From contig OY856409.1 of the NCBI GenBank assembly GCA_963693085.1, positions 242,053,058 to 242,117,057 of the forward strand: a stretch of 64,000 nucleotides of DNA. Direction: 5' to 3'. The notes below the pieces were generated by a model. It was given only the letters and a program-made list of their open reading frames with translations, was not told the origin of the DNA and ran no database searches. The position numbers and the translations under genes are program-made. This stretch comes from Alisma plantago-aquatica (taxonomy: Eukaryota > Streptophyta > Magnoliopsida > Alismatales > Alismataceae). Shown piece after piece: positions 11,684 to 23,372 of the stretch; the stretch's first letter is position 1, and each line of letters starts with the position of its first letter.

Positions 11684-11859
11684 TGATAACACCAAATTTT
11701 TGGCCCTTATTTCATTATCAATTCTGCTATTTTAAACTGTTTTCCTCTCCTTTTGTTGTGTTTTTGAATAAATAGGCCACGCTACGCTCGTAACTCAATT
11801 TTATCATCTTTTACAGAGTTTTCCTCACTTTTCGACTCATTTATCAGCAAAAAGGCTCG

Positions 11860-12640
11860 TCCCGGCCCTTGAACGTGTTCTACCTGCATCGGCCCTCCCA
11901 TTAGCTGGTCGACTCACTCGTGGCCTGACACAGAGTAGCACGATACAATACTGCGCGACACAGGGATGCCGCGCAAGGAGGACCTGACGGGCAACATGCC
12001 ACTTACCCGATAGGGAGTTTGTGTCGCGAGATACAAGCCACCCACCGGCAGGCACCCGCTCGTCACACCAGCCCGACACAATGGTGTCGGGCAACATACA
12101 TATTGGGCATCCCTGAATCAGTGATGATGGGGCTGATGGAAGACATGTGGCACCCAGAGGACCACAACTTCTCCCATACGCTGCCTATAAATAGCAGCTA
12201 CAGGACTCCAATGGGACGGGTCAGAAAAAGGTCAGAATCTCTCGAAAGCCAACTTAGGAAAGCATCTGGAGCTAGCGTGTCGTGCCTCAGAGGTGTGTTG
12301 GGAGACACTAGGTGAGCACTTCCCCGACCCGAGAGGGAGGGAATGGTTCACTTAGGATCGGCCCCGGGCACCACAGCAGACCGATATCGGCCAACGAGGA
12401 CACCCGATATGAGTATCCGATACTCTAAGCAAACTCTGGCCCGACACGATACCAAGCCCGATACACATCACCAGTCACGACATCTCGCCCGAGAGGGTGC
12501 CGCCCGACATGACCGTATCAGGCATGAGCGCCCCATACGATATGTCCGTCCGTCATGAGAGTGTTGCCCGAGAGGGTGTGACGCCCGACACGGGCGTATC
12601 GGGCAAGGCTCCCGCCTGGTATCGGGCTGGAGGGATCTTG
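11860..12640. repeat. GCCCGACAC/TATCGGGC palindromic word array flanking a TATA box
   Basis: GC-rich words of the form GCCCGA(C/T)AC and their complements recur on both sides of the TATA box at 12186. Clear hairpins are 12071-12092 (9-bp arms GCCCGACAC and GTGTCGGGC around AATG) and 12583-12604 (GCCCGACAC and GTATCGGGC). Related words occur at about 11930-12000 and 12370-12540. The rest of the LTR is not GC-rich. Confidence 0.8.
12186..12194 (+). promoter_or_regulatory. TATA box of the Athila-like LTR
   Basis: TATAAATAG preceded by CTGCC and followed by GCAGCTACAG, an excellent plant TATA context. It lies about 500 bp into the LTR, as expected for U3. Confidence 0.7.
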
Positions 12641-13558
12641 GGGATCTGCTACTGTCTGTCGCCCTTCGAAATCAAGAAGGCAATATTTATCTTTACTTAT
12701 TTCAGTCATTTACTTTTTTTACTTATGCAATGTAACCAAACCCTTTTATATAATGCTTATGCTGATGGAATTAGAAGAGTTTTAATTATCTACTGCTTTA
12801 TGTTTGGTCCCTTTTGTTGGATGATTGCTTTGTTTAGCATCCAAACTCTAGCTTGTACACTTGGATCATGTTTCGACTAGCTACCAAATCGTGTTTCCCG
12901 TTGCAGCAGCCTCGAGAGAGGTGTTGTGGCTCTAGTGTTTGGTCCGGTACAGGAGTACGAGAGTGCCCAGGATCGGAGTTGCTTTAGTGACCTTTCCACT
13001 CTAACTTAGGACCAGCAACCCCGAGAGAGGTGTTGATGCTTAGTTAGACGTACCCGCTTCGAGAGAAGGGGTACTGGATGTTTCTGATGCCAATTGTTTT
13101 ACCGAAGCTTTCTCCTTCGTTACTTACTAAAGAAGTAGTGTTATCCTCTCTATTTCCATTGCGCAAAAACCCTAAAAATTTTGATAAACCTTTAAAACAT
13201 TAAATTTTCCTCATAGCTCCAGTTGGAGATAATTTTCTTTTATCGATCTTCGCCTTTTGTTCCCCTTGGGGAACTTTATCATCTCCTTACCCTTATCGGA
13301 GTGTAACGTGTCGATTACACGTTCTCAACACTACCACCCTTGTCCTTGTGTTCGACCCCGTATATCTACTTTGACCCCGTAATAAAGTTGTGGGGCCTAG
13401 AAGGTTTCGGGTTATAAATTTAAAAGTCCGACTACTTCAAATCCGCTCCCTTTTTGGATGCGCAATTTAGGTCGGTCAGTGACCTTCAAGATCGTTTGCT
13501 AAAGTTGGTCACTTGAAATCGTTTGCTAAAGTAGCTTTTTGTAATCGCATGAACTCAA

Positions 13559-14446
13559 CCGGTTTGATACCGTTTGGAATCAAACAGTCTTGAGACTGTT
13601 TGGTCCAAACCTCCTCAAAACTGCATGGACCAAAAATAGTCTCAATTAATCAAATTGAATTAGGGTTTCCAATGTTGATTCCTTCAACCATTGAATTCAT
13701 GTAACCAATCATCAATTGGACCTATCACCATACTTTAATTGAATTAAATAGGTCATCCTTCAACTATTTTGACCCTCAATTGGTTATCAAGTAGGGTTTG
13801 AATCAATTGGATTAGGGTTTGGAATCGATGATCCTTCAACATTAATCATTTTGTAATTCGTTACTTTGAAACCATTGAACCACCATCCAAATTGAACATG
13901 AACTGACCCCAAACGGTCTTGAGGTCGTTTGGATGACCTCCAAACGGTCTTGAGACCGTTTTCCCAAGTCAACATCAAAATCCAAATCAACCAATTAGGG
14001 TTTGGATCATTGGATTGATCATCAAATCAGCAATTGATTACACTTCAACTTAGTATCTTTGGATCTTCAATCACCCAACCATACTTGTCCCTAGACCTCC
14101 AAAGGGTCTTGGGTGACCAAAAAATGCTCTTGAGACCGTTTGGGTGATCCCCAAATGGTTTTGAGTCAACCCAAGTTTCCAACTTAATCAAATTAGAAAT
14201 CAACACTTAACCCGATTAGGGTTTGGTGATTGATTGACCCTCAACTCATGAACCAATTGGATATAATCAATTATAATTTATGGGTCATTAACCTAGATCA
14301 TTATGAACAGATCCCCAAACGGTCAACCCTGGTCAAAATCACCAAATGGTTTGAAACCGTTTCGCTCCATGCGGTTTGATGAAGCTATTTCATTCCAAAC
14401 GGTTTGAAACCGTTTGCTCCCAAACGGTTTGGGAAACCGTTTGAGC
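13559..14446. repeat. AAACGGTTT/AAACCGTTT palindromic word array
   Basis: The word AAACGGT(T/C)TTGAGACCGTTTG and variants recur about ten or more times over 0.9 kb. The cleanest inverted unit is at 14395-14416 (CCAAACGGTTTGAAACCGTT plus two bases), followed at once by another at 14420-14440. Diverged copies (AAATGGTTT, AAAGGGTCTTG, GACCGTTTG) lie between. Spacing is irregular, unlike a satellite. Confidence 0.85.
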
Positions 14447-15200
14447 AACTAAGGAGACCATTTGACCTGGGAATTTTCTTGGATAAACATCTAATATTAT
14501 GTCATCATTGTCCTCCTTAGAACAACCAAGAACAGCAACCATTTTTCATGGGAATTTCCACAATGAACCAAAAGAGTATCAAATAGAAAAGAATAACCAA
14601 TGATTATTATAGGAATGGACGCAATAGCAATGATTAAGGGTTTGAGTTATAAAACCCGCCTCTAGAACTGATCCCAAGCTCCAAGATACACAGCTCTAAT
14701 GGTGGATGGAGTTCTAGCAGCTGTCCAAGCTCCATCCTTGAGCTTTTGGATGAGCAAGATGGCTAGGATTGGAAATCGGGTGAAGAAAACCAATAACCAA
14801 GCATTGCTTTAGGGTTTTCACCATGAATCCGAGGTAGAAGATGATCAAAACTTACCAACAGGTTAGAGTCATCCCTCTCCTGATCCTGAGATCTCCTTTG
14901 GTCGGCCAAAGCAAAGATGGGAAGAGGAAACTAAGGAAACGATCCTTAAGTGTATTGGAAAAAGAATATGTATAAGGGATTTTAATGAAAGAGAAAATGG
15001 ATTGTTTTCTTTTAATTCCAAAATAATTTCCACCAAATCCCCCTCCATTTCTTGGCCACAAATCCATATTCAAGTTTTTGCAAAACCTCTTCATTATCTA
15101 AGAATTCATGGAAAAGGAATCAAGCACCTTAAAGAGTTTTATATTAATATCCAACCTTTTAGTGGATATTACTTTTTATTATGATATTGTGAGTGGCTTC

Positions 15201-15320
15201 CACGAATAACATAGATCAAACCAAAATCATCCATATTTTGGATTGCAACGCTGTCACCGCCTGACACCTAGTTAAGCGATGTTACCCACGAATAACATAG
15301 ATCAAACCAAAATCATCCAT
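15201..15320. repeat. 34-bp direct repeat, 86 bp apart
   Basis: The same 34 bases (starting CACGAATAACATAGATCAAA) occur at 15201-15234 and 15287-15320. The intervening 52 bp is unrelated. No coding meaning is evident. Confidence 0.95.
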
Positions 15321-15953
15321 TTCATGGAGTTAAATTGTGCTTTGGGAAGTGAGATTCTACTCATAGTGATTTGAGACGTCTGAATACGTCTAGAAATGTG
15401 TCCACAGGTTGTCTTCAACCTCTAAATAGCCCTAAATTCAAACCTGCTGCACACAACAGTCGTTTCTCATGAACAGGTTGAGAAGAACTGAGCTAGGTGT
15501 TGAATCAGAGCTAGGTGGCTGCACATTTGTGTACAGACCTCAAGGACGAAGCTATTGGCGTTGTTTTGGAGTGCTACCTCACGCCCAAAGTGGCTCCTGG
15601 CCAGCTGTTGCTGCTCTAGTAGGTTGGGGCACCGCCCATGCTAGTTGGGCATTGTCATTAGGGCGAAGGAGAGGAAGGAGAAGATGGAGGATGGAGAAGA
15701 GTGGAAGGTGGCACCGATCTGAGGCATTTTCTCGTGCCCAAGGGCCCTAGCTGTTGCTCCAAGCCACTAGCCGTGCGCAGCTACTGCTACATATCGTGTT
15801 GTAGGTGGGGCGCAGCTGGGCGCCGCTAGGACATGGTCGAGGAAGGGAAATAGATGGAGGAAGAAGAAGGAAGCAAGGTGCCCAACACCTCATCTCGAAG
15901 GAGCCCTAAATCCGCCCCATTTTCCTCCATCTACGGCAGGTCGATTGGCGCTC

Positions 15954-18900
15954 TGTAAGGGAGTGAAATCACCCCTTTACTAAAATTTTGAAGAATTGAC
16001 ATCCATTCCAAACACTCTCAGAGATATGATGGAATGGGCATAAATTTTCCAAACCTATTAAACATTGGTATACAAAAGACCATTAGAAAGAAGCAGAATA
16101 AAAAATAACTGACTAAATTCAATTTCATAAAAGGTTTACAAAAATACATCAAATTCTCACATGAGGGTTTACATCAAGACACACAATCATGATCTAGATA
16201 GAGGGAAGTCTAGACTACTACAATCTTGTCTCCAAGCAACATCTCCATCAACTGAGTCCAAGCTAAAAGCTAAGATCTTCCTTGTCTTATCCATCACCTT
16301 GCTCAACACCTAGGTGGTTGAGAAGGCACCCAGCAAAAAGGGAAAGGGGAGAAAAGTATGTGTCACAAAACTAGTCTAGGATATCAAGATAAGTAAAGCA
16401 AATAAGAACAGGCTAGGGTTCACCATAATATGAAGATAACAAGAGTATGAGGCTATATTCAAAAGAAACTTGCCATTAACAATTATATCAAAAAGGATTT
16501 GCATGTAAGATAATTATGTCTACCTAACTAAGTAGGGTTGAGGCACCTACCAGACCTCTAACCTTAGGTTAGGGGAGAATAAGACATTCCTGGTCACCTA
16601 CAATATTATGGGGAGAATAATACATTCCCCAAGGCGATTATTTACATGCCCTCTGTGGGTGGTTGTACATAAGTACTGCTACATTAAATTAAATAGAACA
16701 TAAATCCACATGCTAGAAAAGTAGTCATGGCAAGAGTAGTCATAATATTCAATAAGCATTGCAGTGGGGAATAAGACCCAAACAAGAAGAAATTATAATA
16801 TAATTTTAGGCATGAACAACATTAGGATTCAAGAATAGAATATTTAGGGTTCATTTAAGCCTCATTAGGGAAATATGGGGTTTGGCTGCAATTATCCCAA
16901 CATAGGGTGTAAGGAATGAACATACATAAATAGGGATTGCACATACATAAATATGGATTGCACATACATAGCACATACCTCTCTTAATGATATCAATTAC
17001 TAACTTTCACCACTTTAATTGTGTCAAAGTTCCACTTTGCCTATTTTCAATGTATTAACATGTATTAGAGTTCATAGTGCACATTAATATATAGAAACCC
17101 TAATTTCAAAACTTTTTAGAAAAATTTAGATTTATCTTTTGAAAATATCACCAATGAACTTATTAGGTTCTCCTGATGAACAAAACATATTCTTATGTTA
17201 ATTTTGGAGTTATGATGATAAAGATGTATGTCTTAAATTCGTTTTACAAAAATCATCCTTCGTCAAACCATGAAATCAGACCTTGAAAATATTTTTATTA
17301 GATAGATATTAATTTTCCAATTCCAAAACATATTTATTTGTCAAATTTGGATAAGCGGTTTAGAAGATATGAATTTTTCAATACTGGCCAATAGGAAACT
17401 GCCACATCATCAAACCGATCGAGATAATTAAAGAGAGAAGGAGAGGGAGAAAACACCATTTGACCAAAGATCATATTTGAAGTTACATAGTTAACCAAAC
17501 TAGAGTTTCTCGAGAAGATAAAATAGCAAGAAACCAAAACCTTAGAAGAACATGGTAAAAAGAGATGGAAATCATCGATTTTCATCATAGAAGCATGGGT
17601 TTTAAGCATTTTTTTAAGCCAGGGGTCGCTCTTATTCATCCCACACCCCTCTTGTGGGATAAATCAGAAAAAATTACATCTCCCGATCTAAAACTCGGGT
17701 ATCTTCCCCAAAGCCCACAAGAAAAGGAAAAAAGAACATCACAAGACAAAGACAGCAGAAAATCAATCATCAACCAGAGAATGCTCGACAATGACGTTTT
17801 AAGCATGTACTAAGCAATATATGAGAAGGGGGTTAACAAAACTTGCCTCTAGGAAAGTAAACAAGGTTCAAACAGAAAGGATTCCAAGATTATAAGGTAT
17901 GGTTGCTCCAAGCTAAGCTCCTTTCTTGAGCAAAGATCACCTTCTCCACTTTAGAGGTGCAAACCCTAGCAAAAGAGCATGGAAATGAGGTGTTTTAGGG
18001 TTTTAGGTGGAGTTTTACCATGTATGGTCATGGTTCTGACCTAAAATAAGGTGTAAGGAAGACTAACAGTATGCAAATAGGGAAGGAAGGGAGGAAACTT
18101 ACTAGTTTTGGTCAAAATTACCTAGGAGGAGCTTTAGAAACCCTAATAGAGCAATTTGGAAGCCCTAGGAGCCTTCTTCACCGAGGTAGGCTCCCTCTAT
18201 TACCTTGGGACCGCAACTTCATGGCCAAACACAGAAGGAACTATTATCTAATCTAGAGTAAAGAAAAGGAGAGCAAGAGTTTTCGAATTGTGAGTTGGGA
18301 AGGGGTATACATGGCTATATAAAGAAAGAGGTGAAGCATGAGGTGTCTTAAGGGACTTTCCATGTGTCTTTAGCCTAGGGCTTGATGGCCATGCAAGAGG
18401 ACAACTCATGGACTCTTGTTGGATATCAAAAGTTGGTCCTAAGAGCCCATAGATCCTTCTAGGGCATCCCCACCGTTTTTCAAGAAACAAATAACCTCAT
18501 TGGTTGATAGCTTTTAAAGATAAGCATCTTTATAAAGAGGGTAATCCCTATAATGCCCTTGGAAAGAAATACCATCAAACCAAGGTGAAACTAGGTTCTC
18601 CAATGGTTTAAAATCTCGTTAATGGTAAGGGAATATCTAAGGATTAAAATCCAGGTGATAATTTGCAAGAAAAACCTCTCAATTGGATAAATTACATAAA
18701 AGTCCAGAATTTACATATAATTGCATAACTTGCACAAACAACATCCAAATCGAACCAAATTTGAAACTTAGGATCATTTTATGTTTTCAAATCATATCAA
18801 AAAGTTAGATTAAGGTTTAGAGCACTTAATTATGGTAATTAAGCTTTCACTAAGGTATTTGTGCATAAACCCTTATATTGGTACAATTAGTGAATAAATG

Positions 18901-19483
18901 TTCACTAAACGACTATAAATTCCACTAATTAAATAGAAAGGCCAATAAGGATAGAAATGAAATGAAAAGATGGGAAAAAGGGTCAAAATATAAAATTTTA
19001 GAATTCCGTATGTTACACGCTCTGTGTGCTGGTTTAGGCGGTGCTCGATCGGGTAAGGAAGAAGAAGATAAGGGAAAGGAAATTAAGGGAAATTAATAGC
19101 CAATAAATGGAAAAATTGCATCTTAGGTCCAAGAATCTTGAAAATGCCATAACTCTTGCCTCGAATGTCCAATTCGAACGATTCTTTTTGCAAAGTTTCA
19201 AGCGTGAGATCCTATACAACCTCAATGCATAAGAACACATCAACTAGACCATATTATCTAGGTTAATTATTTTAGGTAATTAATACTACAGTTAACATTA
19301 ATTACCCCAGATGAATCAATCTCGTCTATTGATTCACATCTTAGCTTATCTTGATTAACCATGATGTTTAACAAGGTACTTAGCACTAATCAAGGTACTT
19401 CACACTAATCGAGGTACTTACTAACTAACCTTGATGTGGGTTATAACATGATGTGTTCCCGGTTCGGTTGGTGGGGTGTCACA
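15954..19483 (-). repeat. Minus-strand Tekay-type LTR (left boundary approximate)
   Basis: Read on the minus strand it starts TGTGACACCCCACC at 19483, a common chromovirus LTR start. It has a TATA box at 18324-18313 and shares two blocks with the Tekay LTRs at 23373 and 35469 in the same order: ACTAGTAAGTTTC (minus strand, about 18106-18094) and CCTAGAGGCAAGTTTT (17853-17838). It may end at 15954, where the minus strand reads CACTCCCTTACA, giving about 3.5 kb. I could not find matching target duplications (AAGAC on the right), so solo LTR versus part of a larger element is open. No genes are seen inside. Confidence 0.55.
18313..18324 (-). promoter_or_regulatory. TATA box of the minus-strand LTR
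   Basis: Minus strand CTTTATATAGCC, followed about 215 bp downstream by the leader block ACTAGTAAGTTTC, the same order and nearly the same distance as in the Tekay LTR at 24140. Confidence 0.55.
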
Positions 19484-19734
19484 AAGACGATGTTGTTATT
19501 ATGTCTTGATCCAAATTGTTTAAATCTAAACTTGTTACTCCTATATTTGAATTGTAGTTTGAAGGAATCAACATCTACTGATCTGTTCATAGACATGTCC
19601 TTAAAGATGTGCTAAGGTTGGAACTTGCATTAATGTATATCTTATTTGATTAATTAGATTATTGTCATAAACTGGATGTGCTAAATGCTAGAATTATCCA
19701 TTATATTTATTAAAGTTTACAAGTCTCTTTTAAG

Positions 19735-19841
<107 letters not shown>

Positions 19842-20070
19842 CAATTGGTAGCTTGGGTAGGAATTGGGGAAACTAGGAGGATCCTTGGATGCTTAGCCAC
19901 ATATGCAAAGAATTTGGATTCGATGGAAATTTCCCACATGGTAGGGAAGAGTGATGGTGTTAGTGGATATACCCGTAGAGAAAAAGACAGGGATGTTATG
20001 GGCGAGAAGGGTTTCTCTCGGTAGGAAGACGAGTTTCATGAACATATCTATTATGTTCGAAGTTGTCCAC

Positions 20071-20260
20071 AAAGGTATAGCTCACTGATGATCAGATCAT
20101 GAACGCATACAAAGGTCTTAGGTTCGAATCCTCACAGGGACAAATAAAATTGGGATTTATGTCTGACATAGTTTGCGTTGGAGCTAATGAGTTGCACACT
20201 TAGTTTAGCTTACAAGGTGAGGTGAGGTGAGGGTGGACGATTGAGATTGATTGATTAGGA
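20071..20260 (+). mobile_element. tRNA-derived SINE-like insertion
   Basis: Two RNA polymerase III promoter boxes lie at the spacing seen in tRNA genes: an A-box-like TAGCTCACTGATG (about 20078-20090) and a perfect B box GGTTCGAATCC (20121-20131). No cloverleaf can be drawn, so it is not a tRNA gene. The following ~120 bp is non-coding and AT-rich, with a GGTGAGGTGAGGTGAG run near the end. This is the layout of plant SINEs. The ends and target duplications are not clear. Confidence 0.55.
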
Positions 20261-20601
20261 ACGCTATGATCGTCCGATCAAACATATTAATGAAAAAGGG
20301 AGACAAAATATATCTATTTCTTATGATGGATTTTTAAATTGGGAAAAGACTAAATGTGACGCTTGCTGACTTGTAAGCTTGATGAAAAAGTCATACTAGG
20401 ACTGTATAATATAAATATCTCGATATCAATACAAACGATGTAAACATGCGGGCAAATGTAGCAATGAGTGATGAGTTCGCGGGGCAGTCGGGCATGAATA
20501 CCTGTCTTAATTATTTTGATAATTCAGTTTGAATAATAAATTCTCTTATCGCTATCTACCATTAATAAGCAAGTATAGCAGGGGCCGCCTTCTCCCCCTG
20601 T

Positions 20602-21012
20602 TTGCCCAGTGATGGTGACGCCATGTGGGGACACTTAAACACTTGCCATAATGATATCTCTTGGATTTTTATAATGGGATGGAAAATTTCTTTGACTAAG
20701 AAGGGAGGGCTCTCTCTGGCTTTGTTTGTCGCTTGGCCCACCCAAATTGCTTGCCTTTTCCTCTCTTCCTCACCTTTCTCTTTCCCTCCGGTCCATGATC
20801 TCTTCTCACCACTCAACTCACTCTCGTCTCCGTTTTCCTTTTCCTCCCACCGCTTCCGAAACAAACCATTCCTTCTTCCCCTTCTCCTCTTCCTTCTTAC
20901 TATAGGCTTCCTTCCTCTTCTGGAATGCCCAAACAAAGCGCTGCTGCTACTGCTGGGTCGTGAGTGGGCGGAGAGAGAGAGGGGGAACAGGCGAGCCAGA
21001 GCGGAGACTGGA
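20602..21012 (+). promoter_or_regulatory. Probable 5' untranslated region of the GRAS gene
   Basis: CT-rich sequence (runs of CTCTT, TTCCT, CCTTC) typical of plant leaders precedes the GRAS ATG. The GRAS frame happens to stay open upstream to 20602 (137 codons). That extension is hydrophobic and low-complexity with no family match, so I treat it as leader. A TATA box could not be chosen with confidence. Confidence 0.5.
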
Positions 21013-22797
21013 ATGGCCTTCATGTGCGCCGACAGCGGAAACCTCACGGCCATCGCTATGCAAGTCATCCAACAGCAGGAACAGCAACAGCAACAACAGC
21101 AACGGCAGCAGCTGCTTCTGTTGCAGGACAAGCATCTCCTCTTCGGCCAGCAACAGAGCCAGCAGGTCGACGATCATGACTACTTCGACGCCGTTGCGCT
21201 GCCGCCACCGTGGGCTTCCGTAGCGCCCGAAGCGGAGGAAACCCAGCAACCGGCTCCGCTGTTCTACTCCGACTCGATCCCTGTTTTCTCCCCCGCCTTC
21301 CCTGACTTTGCTCCGCCCCCTCTTCCCTTGCCGCTCAGGGCCGAGTTCGAGGCCTACCAATGGGTCGACAGCCTCCCCGACGCGCCCGACGTCGCTGGCG
21401 AAGCGTGGTATGCCACTGGAGCAGCAGGAAGCGACCTCGCGGAGATCTTCTCCTCATGCCTCTCATCCTCGGATGACCTTTACAGGGTCCTTGTCCCCGA
21501 GCCTGCTTGCAACACGAAGCTCGATGCTCCCGACGCCGCTGCCTTCTCAGTTGACCGCAACAAATCCCCTTCTCCGTCTTCGCCGGTGCGACAGGAGGCG
21601 TGGACCGTGTTACGTACCGGGTCTCCACCGCTACAACAGTCGCCGGAAACTGGGGACGAGGTTGTGGTTTCCGCATCCAAGTCCTGGCACCCGCTGCTGC
21701 GGTCCCTCGTGGACTGCGCCAGCCTCGTCGACTCCGAGCCCGACCTGGCATCCAAGTCTCTGATCGGCGTCATAGACTCGGCCTCCGAACTCGGCCAACC
21801 CGCCGAAAGAGTTGCCTTTTACACATCCCGGGCCCTGTACCGCCGCCTCACGGCTTCCAAGCTCTGCTCCTCTCCAACTTCCCCGCTTATGGACGTCAGC
21901 GGCGCTTGGCCCGACGACTACGCGCTGCACTACAGGGACTTCTACGACGCCTGCCCTTACGCCAAGTTCGCTCACCTCACAGCGAACCAAGCAATCCTGG
22001 AGGCGACGGAATCCGCCGTCCACGTACACGTCGTCGACTTCGGGATCACCCACGGCGTGCAGTGGGCAGCACTGCTGCAGGATCTCGCCATCCGACCTTG
22101 TGGGAAGCCCGCAAGTGTCCGGATCTCCGCGGTCCCTTCCCCCGGCTTCTCACAATCGGCACTTGCCGAAACAGGCGCCCGGCTGCGCGATTTCGCCGCC
22201 GCGCTGGGGCTCGAGCTCCGGTTCGACCCAGTTCTCGCCCACCCTCTCCAGCTCACGGCCTCTAGCTTCCGCGTTGAACCAGGGGAAACCGTCGCCGTGA
22301 ACATCATGCTCCAGCTCGGCGGTCTACTCGGGAACGCACCGTCACTGGCCGGCGTCGAGCGCGTGCTCCGCCTGGCCAAGTCGCTGGTCCCTAAGGTAGT
22401 CACGCTCGGGGAGAACGAATTCAGCATCGCCGGAGGAGTCGCGCGGCGCGTGGGAGCCACGGTGGGGTTCTACACGGCCTTATTCGAGTCGGTCGAGGCG
22501 GGACTTCCAAGGGATTCCCCGGAGAGGGTGGGGATCGAGAGAACCGTTCTCGGGCCCGAGTTGGCGGCCGTGGTGGAGGGCAACCGCCGTACGGCTGACA
22601 TGGCGGAGTGGCGGGGTCTCATGGACCGCTGTGGGTTCCAGGCACTCCTTCCCAGCAACTACGCCATCAGCCAGGCCAAGCTGCTGGTGTGGAACTACAG
22701 CTACAGCAACAGGTACTCGGTCGCCGAGTCGCCGCCGGCGTTCCTGTCGCTCACTTGGGACGACCGCCCCATCCTCACCGTGTCGTCTTGGCGTTAG
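21013..22797 (+). CDS. SCL4/7: GRAS-family transcriptional regulator, SCARECROW-like 4/7 type
   Basis: Intronless frame of 594 codons ending in TAG. Start chosen at 21013 because the protein then begins MAFMCADSGNL, matching the N-terminus I remember for SCL4/SCL7 proteins, followed by a Gln-rich stretch (20-50). Residues 50-215 are acidic, Pro- and Ser-rich and probably disordered. The GRAS domain fills the rest: leucine-rich region I (about 224-285, starts SWHPLLRSLVDCA), the VHIID motif as VHVVDF (337-342), leucine-rich region II (about 383-415), the PFYRE-like part (about 425-500) and the SAW region ending LTVSSWR. GRAS proteins act in the nucleus as co-regulators, usually with DNA-binding partners; SCL4/7 members are linked to stress and developmental responses, with no well-defined target. 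Third codon positions are strongly G/C, as in many monocot genes. No frame damage is seen, although transposons start within 0.6 kb downstream. Confidence 0.93.
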   Translation: MAFMCADSGNLTAIAMQVIQQQEQQQQQQQRQQLLLLQDKHLLFGQQQSQQVDDHDYFDAVALPPPWASVAPEAEETQQPAPLFYSDSIPVFSPAFPDFAPPPLPLPLRAEFEAYQWVDSLPDAPDVAGEAWYATGAAGSDLAEIFSSCLSSSDDLYRVLVPEPACNTKLDAPDAAAFSVDRNKSPSPSSPVRQEAWTVLRTGSPPLQQSPETGDEVVVSASKSWHPLLRSLVDCASLVDSEPDLASKSLIGVIDSASELGQPAERVAFYTSRALYRRLTASKLCSSPTSPLMDVSGAWPDDYALHYRDFYDACPYAKFAHLTANQAILEATESAVHVHVVDFGITHGVQWAALLQDLAIRPCGKPASVRISAVPSPGFSQSALAETGARLRDFAAALGLELRFDPVLAHPLQLTASSFRVEPGETVAVNIMLQLGGLLGNAPSLAGVERVLRLAKSLVPKVVTLGENEFSIAGGVARRVGATVGFYTALFESVEAGLPRDSPERVGIERTVLGPELAAVVEGNRRTADMAEWRGLMDRCGFQALLPSNYAISQAKLLVWNYSYSNRYSVAESPPAFLSLTWDDRPILTVSSWR

Positions 22798-23372
22798 TTA
22801 TTTACTGTTTGAATCGGTTTAAAATTGTCCGCTAAAAAGTACTTCACTGTGGGTAAGTTTTTCTCAAATTTTTACCTGGAAAGTTTCCCATGATGTGAAG
22901 GGTGTGTGATCTGGGAATTCGGAGGGGTTTAATTGGTCGGGACAAGGAAATTGTATGGGATTAGTGGGAGCCAGAATGTGTGCTCCATAGTTAATCAGCC
23001 GTATAGCTTACAAGGGGATTTAGATGTAGAAGAAGCCAGATATTATCCATGTACAAATCGTATTCTAAGGCGTATCTCTCAATCTAGCGTAACTAGTCAT
23101 TGTTTAGGCCTTTATTTTGGGTCAGTGTTATCGATGTTTGGTTATATCCTTAACTCTAGCTCAAGACTAAGTTTCTCTTCAAAGAATTATATTTGTCTTC
23201 TTCCAAATATAAAGTAGGATACACAATTTGTCTTTTGATAAACTATAATGATGTTTCAGATTACGTCTTCATGCTAAGCCCATTTGTACTACCGAAGAAA
23301 CTCATGTACATATACTATATCAACTACTCATAGTTCGCCTCAACATTTTCCAACCTCCTTCGATGTAGATAC
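22798..23372 (+). other. 3' flank of the GRAS gene
   Basis: AT-rich sequence between the GRAS stop and the first base of the Tekay LTR. It should contain the 3' untranslated region; no canonical AATAAA stands out. A short open frame (22933-23217) has no recognisable feature. Confidence 0.6.

Larger units (their letters stand above)
11684..13385 (+). repeat. LTR of the Athila-like remnant (3' boundary approximate)
   Basis: Begins TGATAACACC directly after the polypurine tract. It has a strong TATA box (12186-12194) and a downstream AT-rich region. Near the end is a phrase (GTGTTCGACCCCGTATA, about 13349-13365) similar to the U5 end of Athila/Tat LTRs. I cannot see the expected terminal TATCA, so the right boundary is a guess and may be truncated by the next repeat. 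It carries a two-part palindromic word array, listed separately. Confidence 0.6.
13386..15953 (-). repeat. Degraded minus-strand LTR-like sequence related to Tekay elements
   Basis: No gene is supported. On the minus strand, 15110-14850 resembles the promoter-to-leader part of the Tekay LTRs: a TATA-like TTATACATA (about 14974), then a donor-like GTTGGTAAGTTTT (about 14855). 13559-14446 carries the AAACGGTTT word array. 15440-15900 holds short low-complexity frames only. Boundaries and target duplications could not be found, so this is likely one or more old, truncated LTRs. Confidence 0.4.

Noticed and set aside
15469..15750. A 93-codon Trp/Arg/Gly-rich frame
   Set aside because: Isolated, with no domain, in a degraded repeat region with no supporting structure.
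20071..20150. A tRNA gene
   Set aside because: Only the A and B boxes fit; no acceptor or anticodon stem can be formed, so a SINE is the better reading.
20602..21012. In-frame 137-codon N-terminal extension of the GRAS protein
   Set aside because: It is CT-rich leader sequence with a hydrophobic, non-conserved translation; the family N-terminus begins at MAFMCADSGNL.
21335..22460. Several long frames on both strands across the GRAS gene
   Set aside because: Shadow frames caused by high GC content at third positions; none has a recognisable domain.
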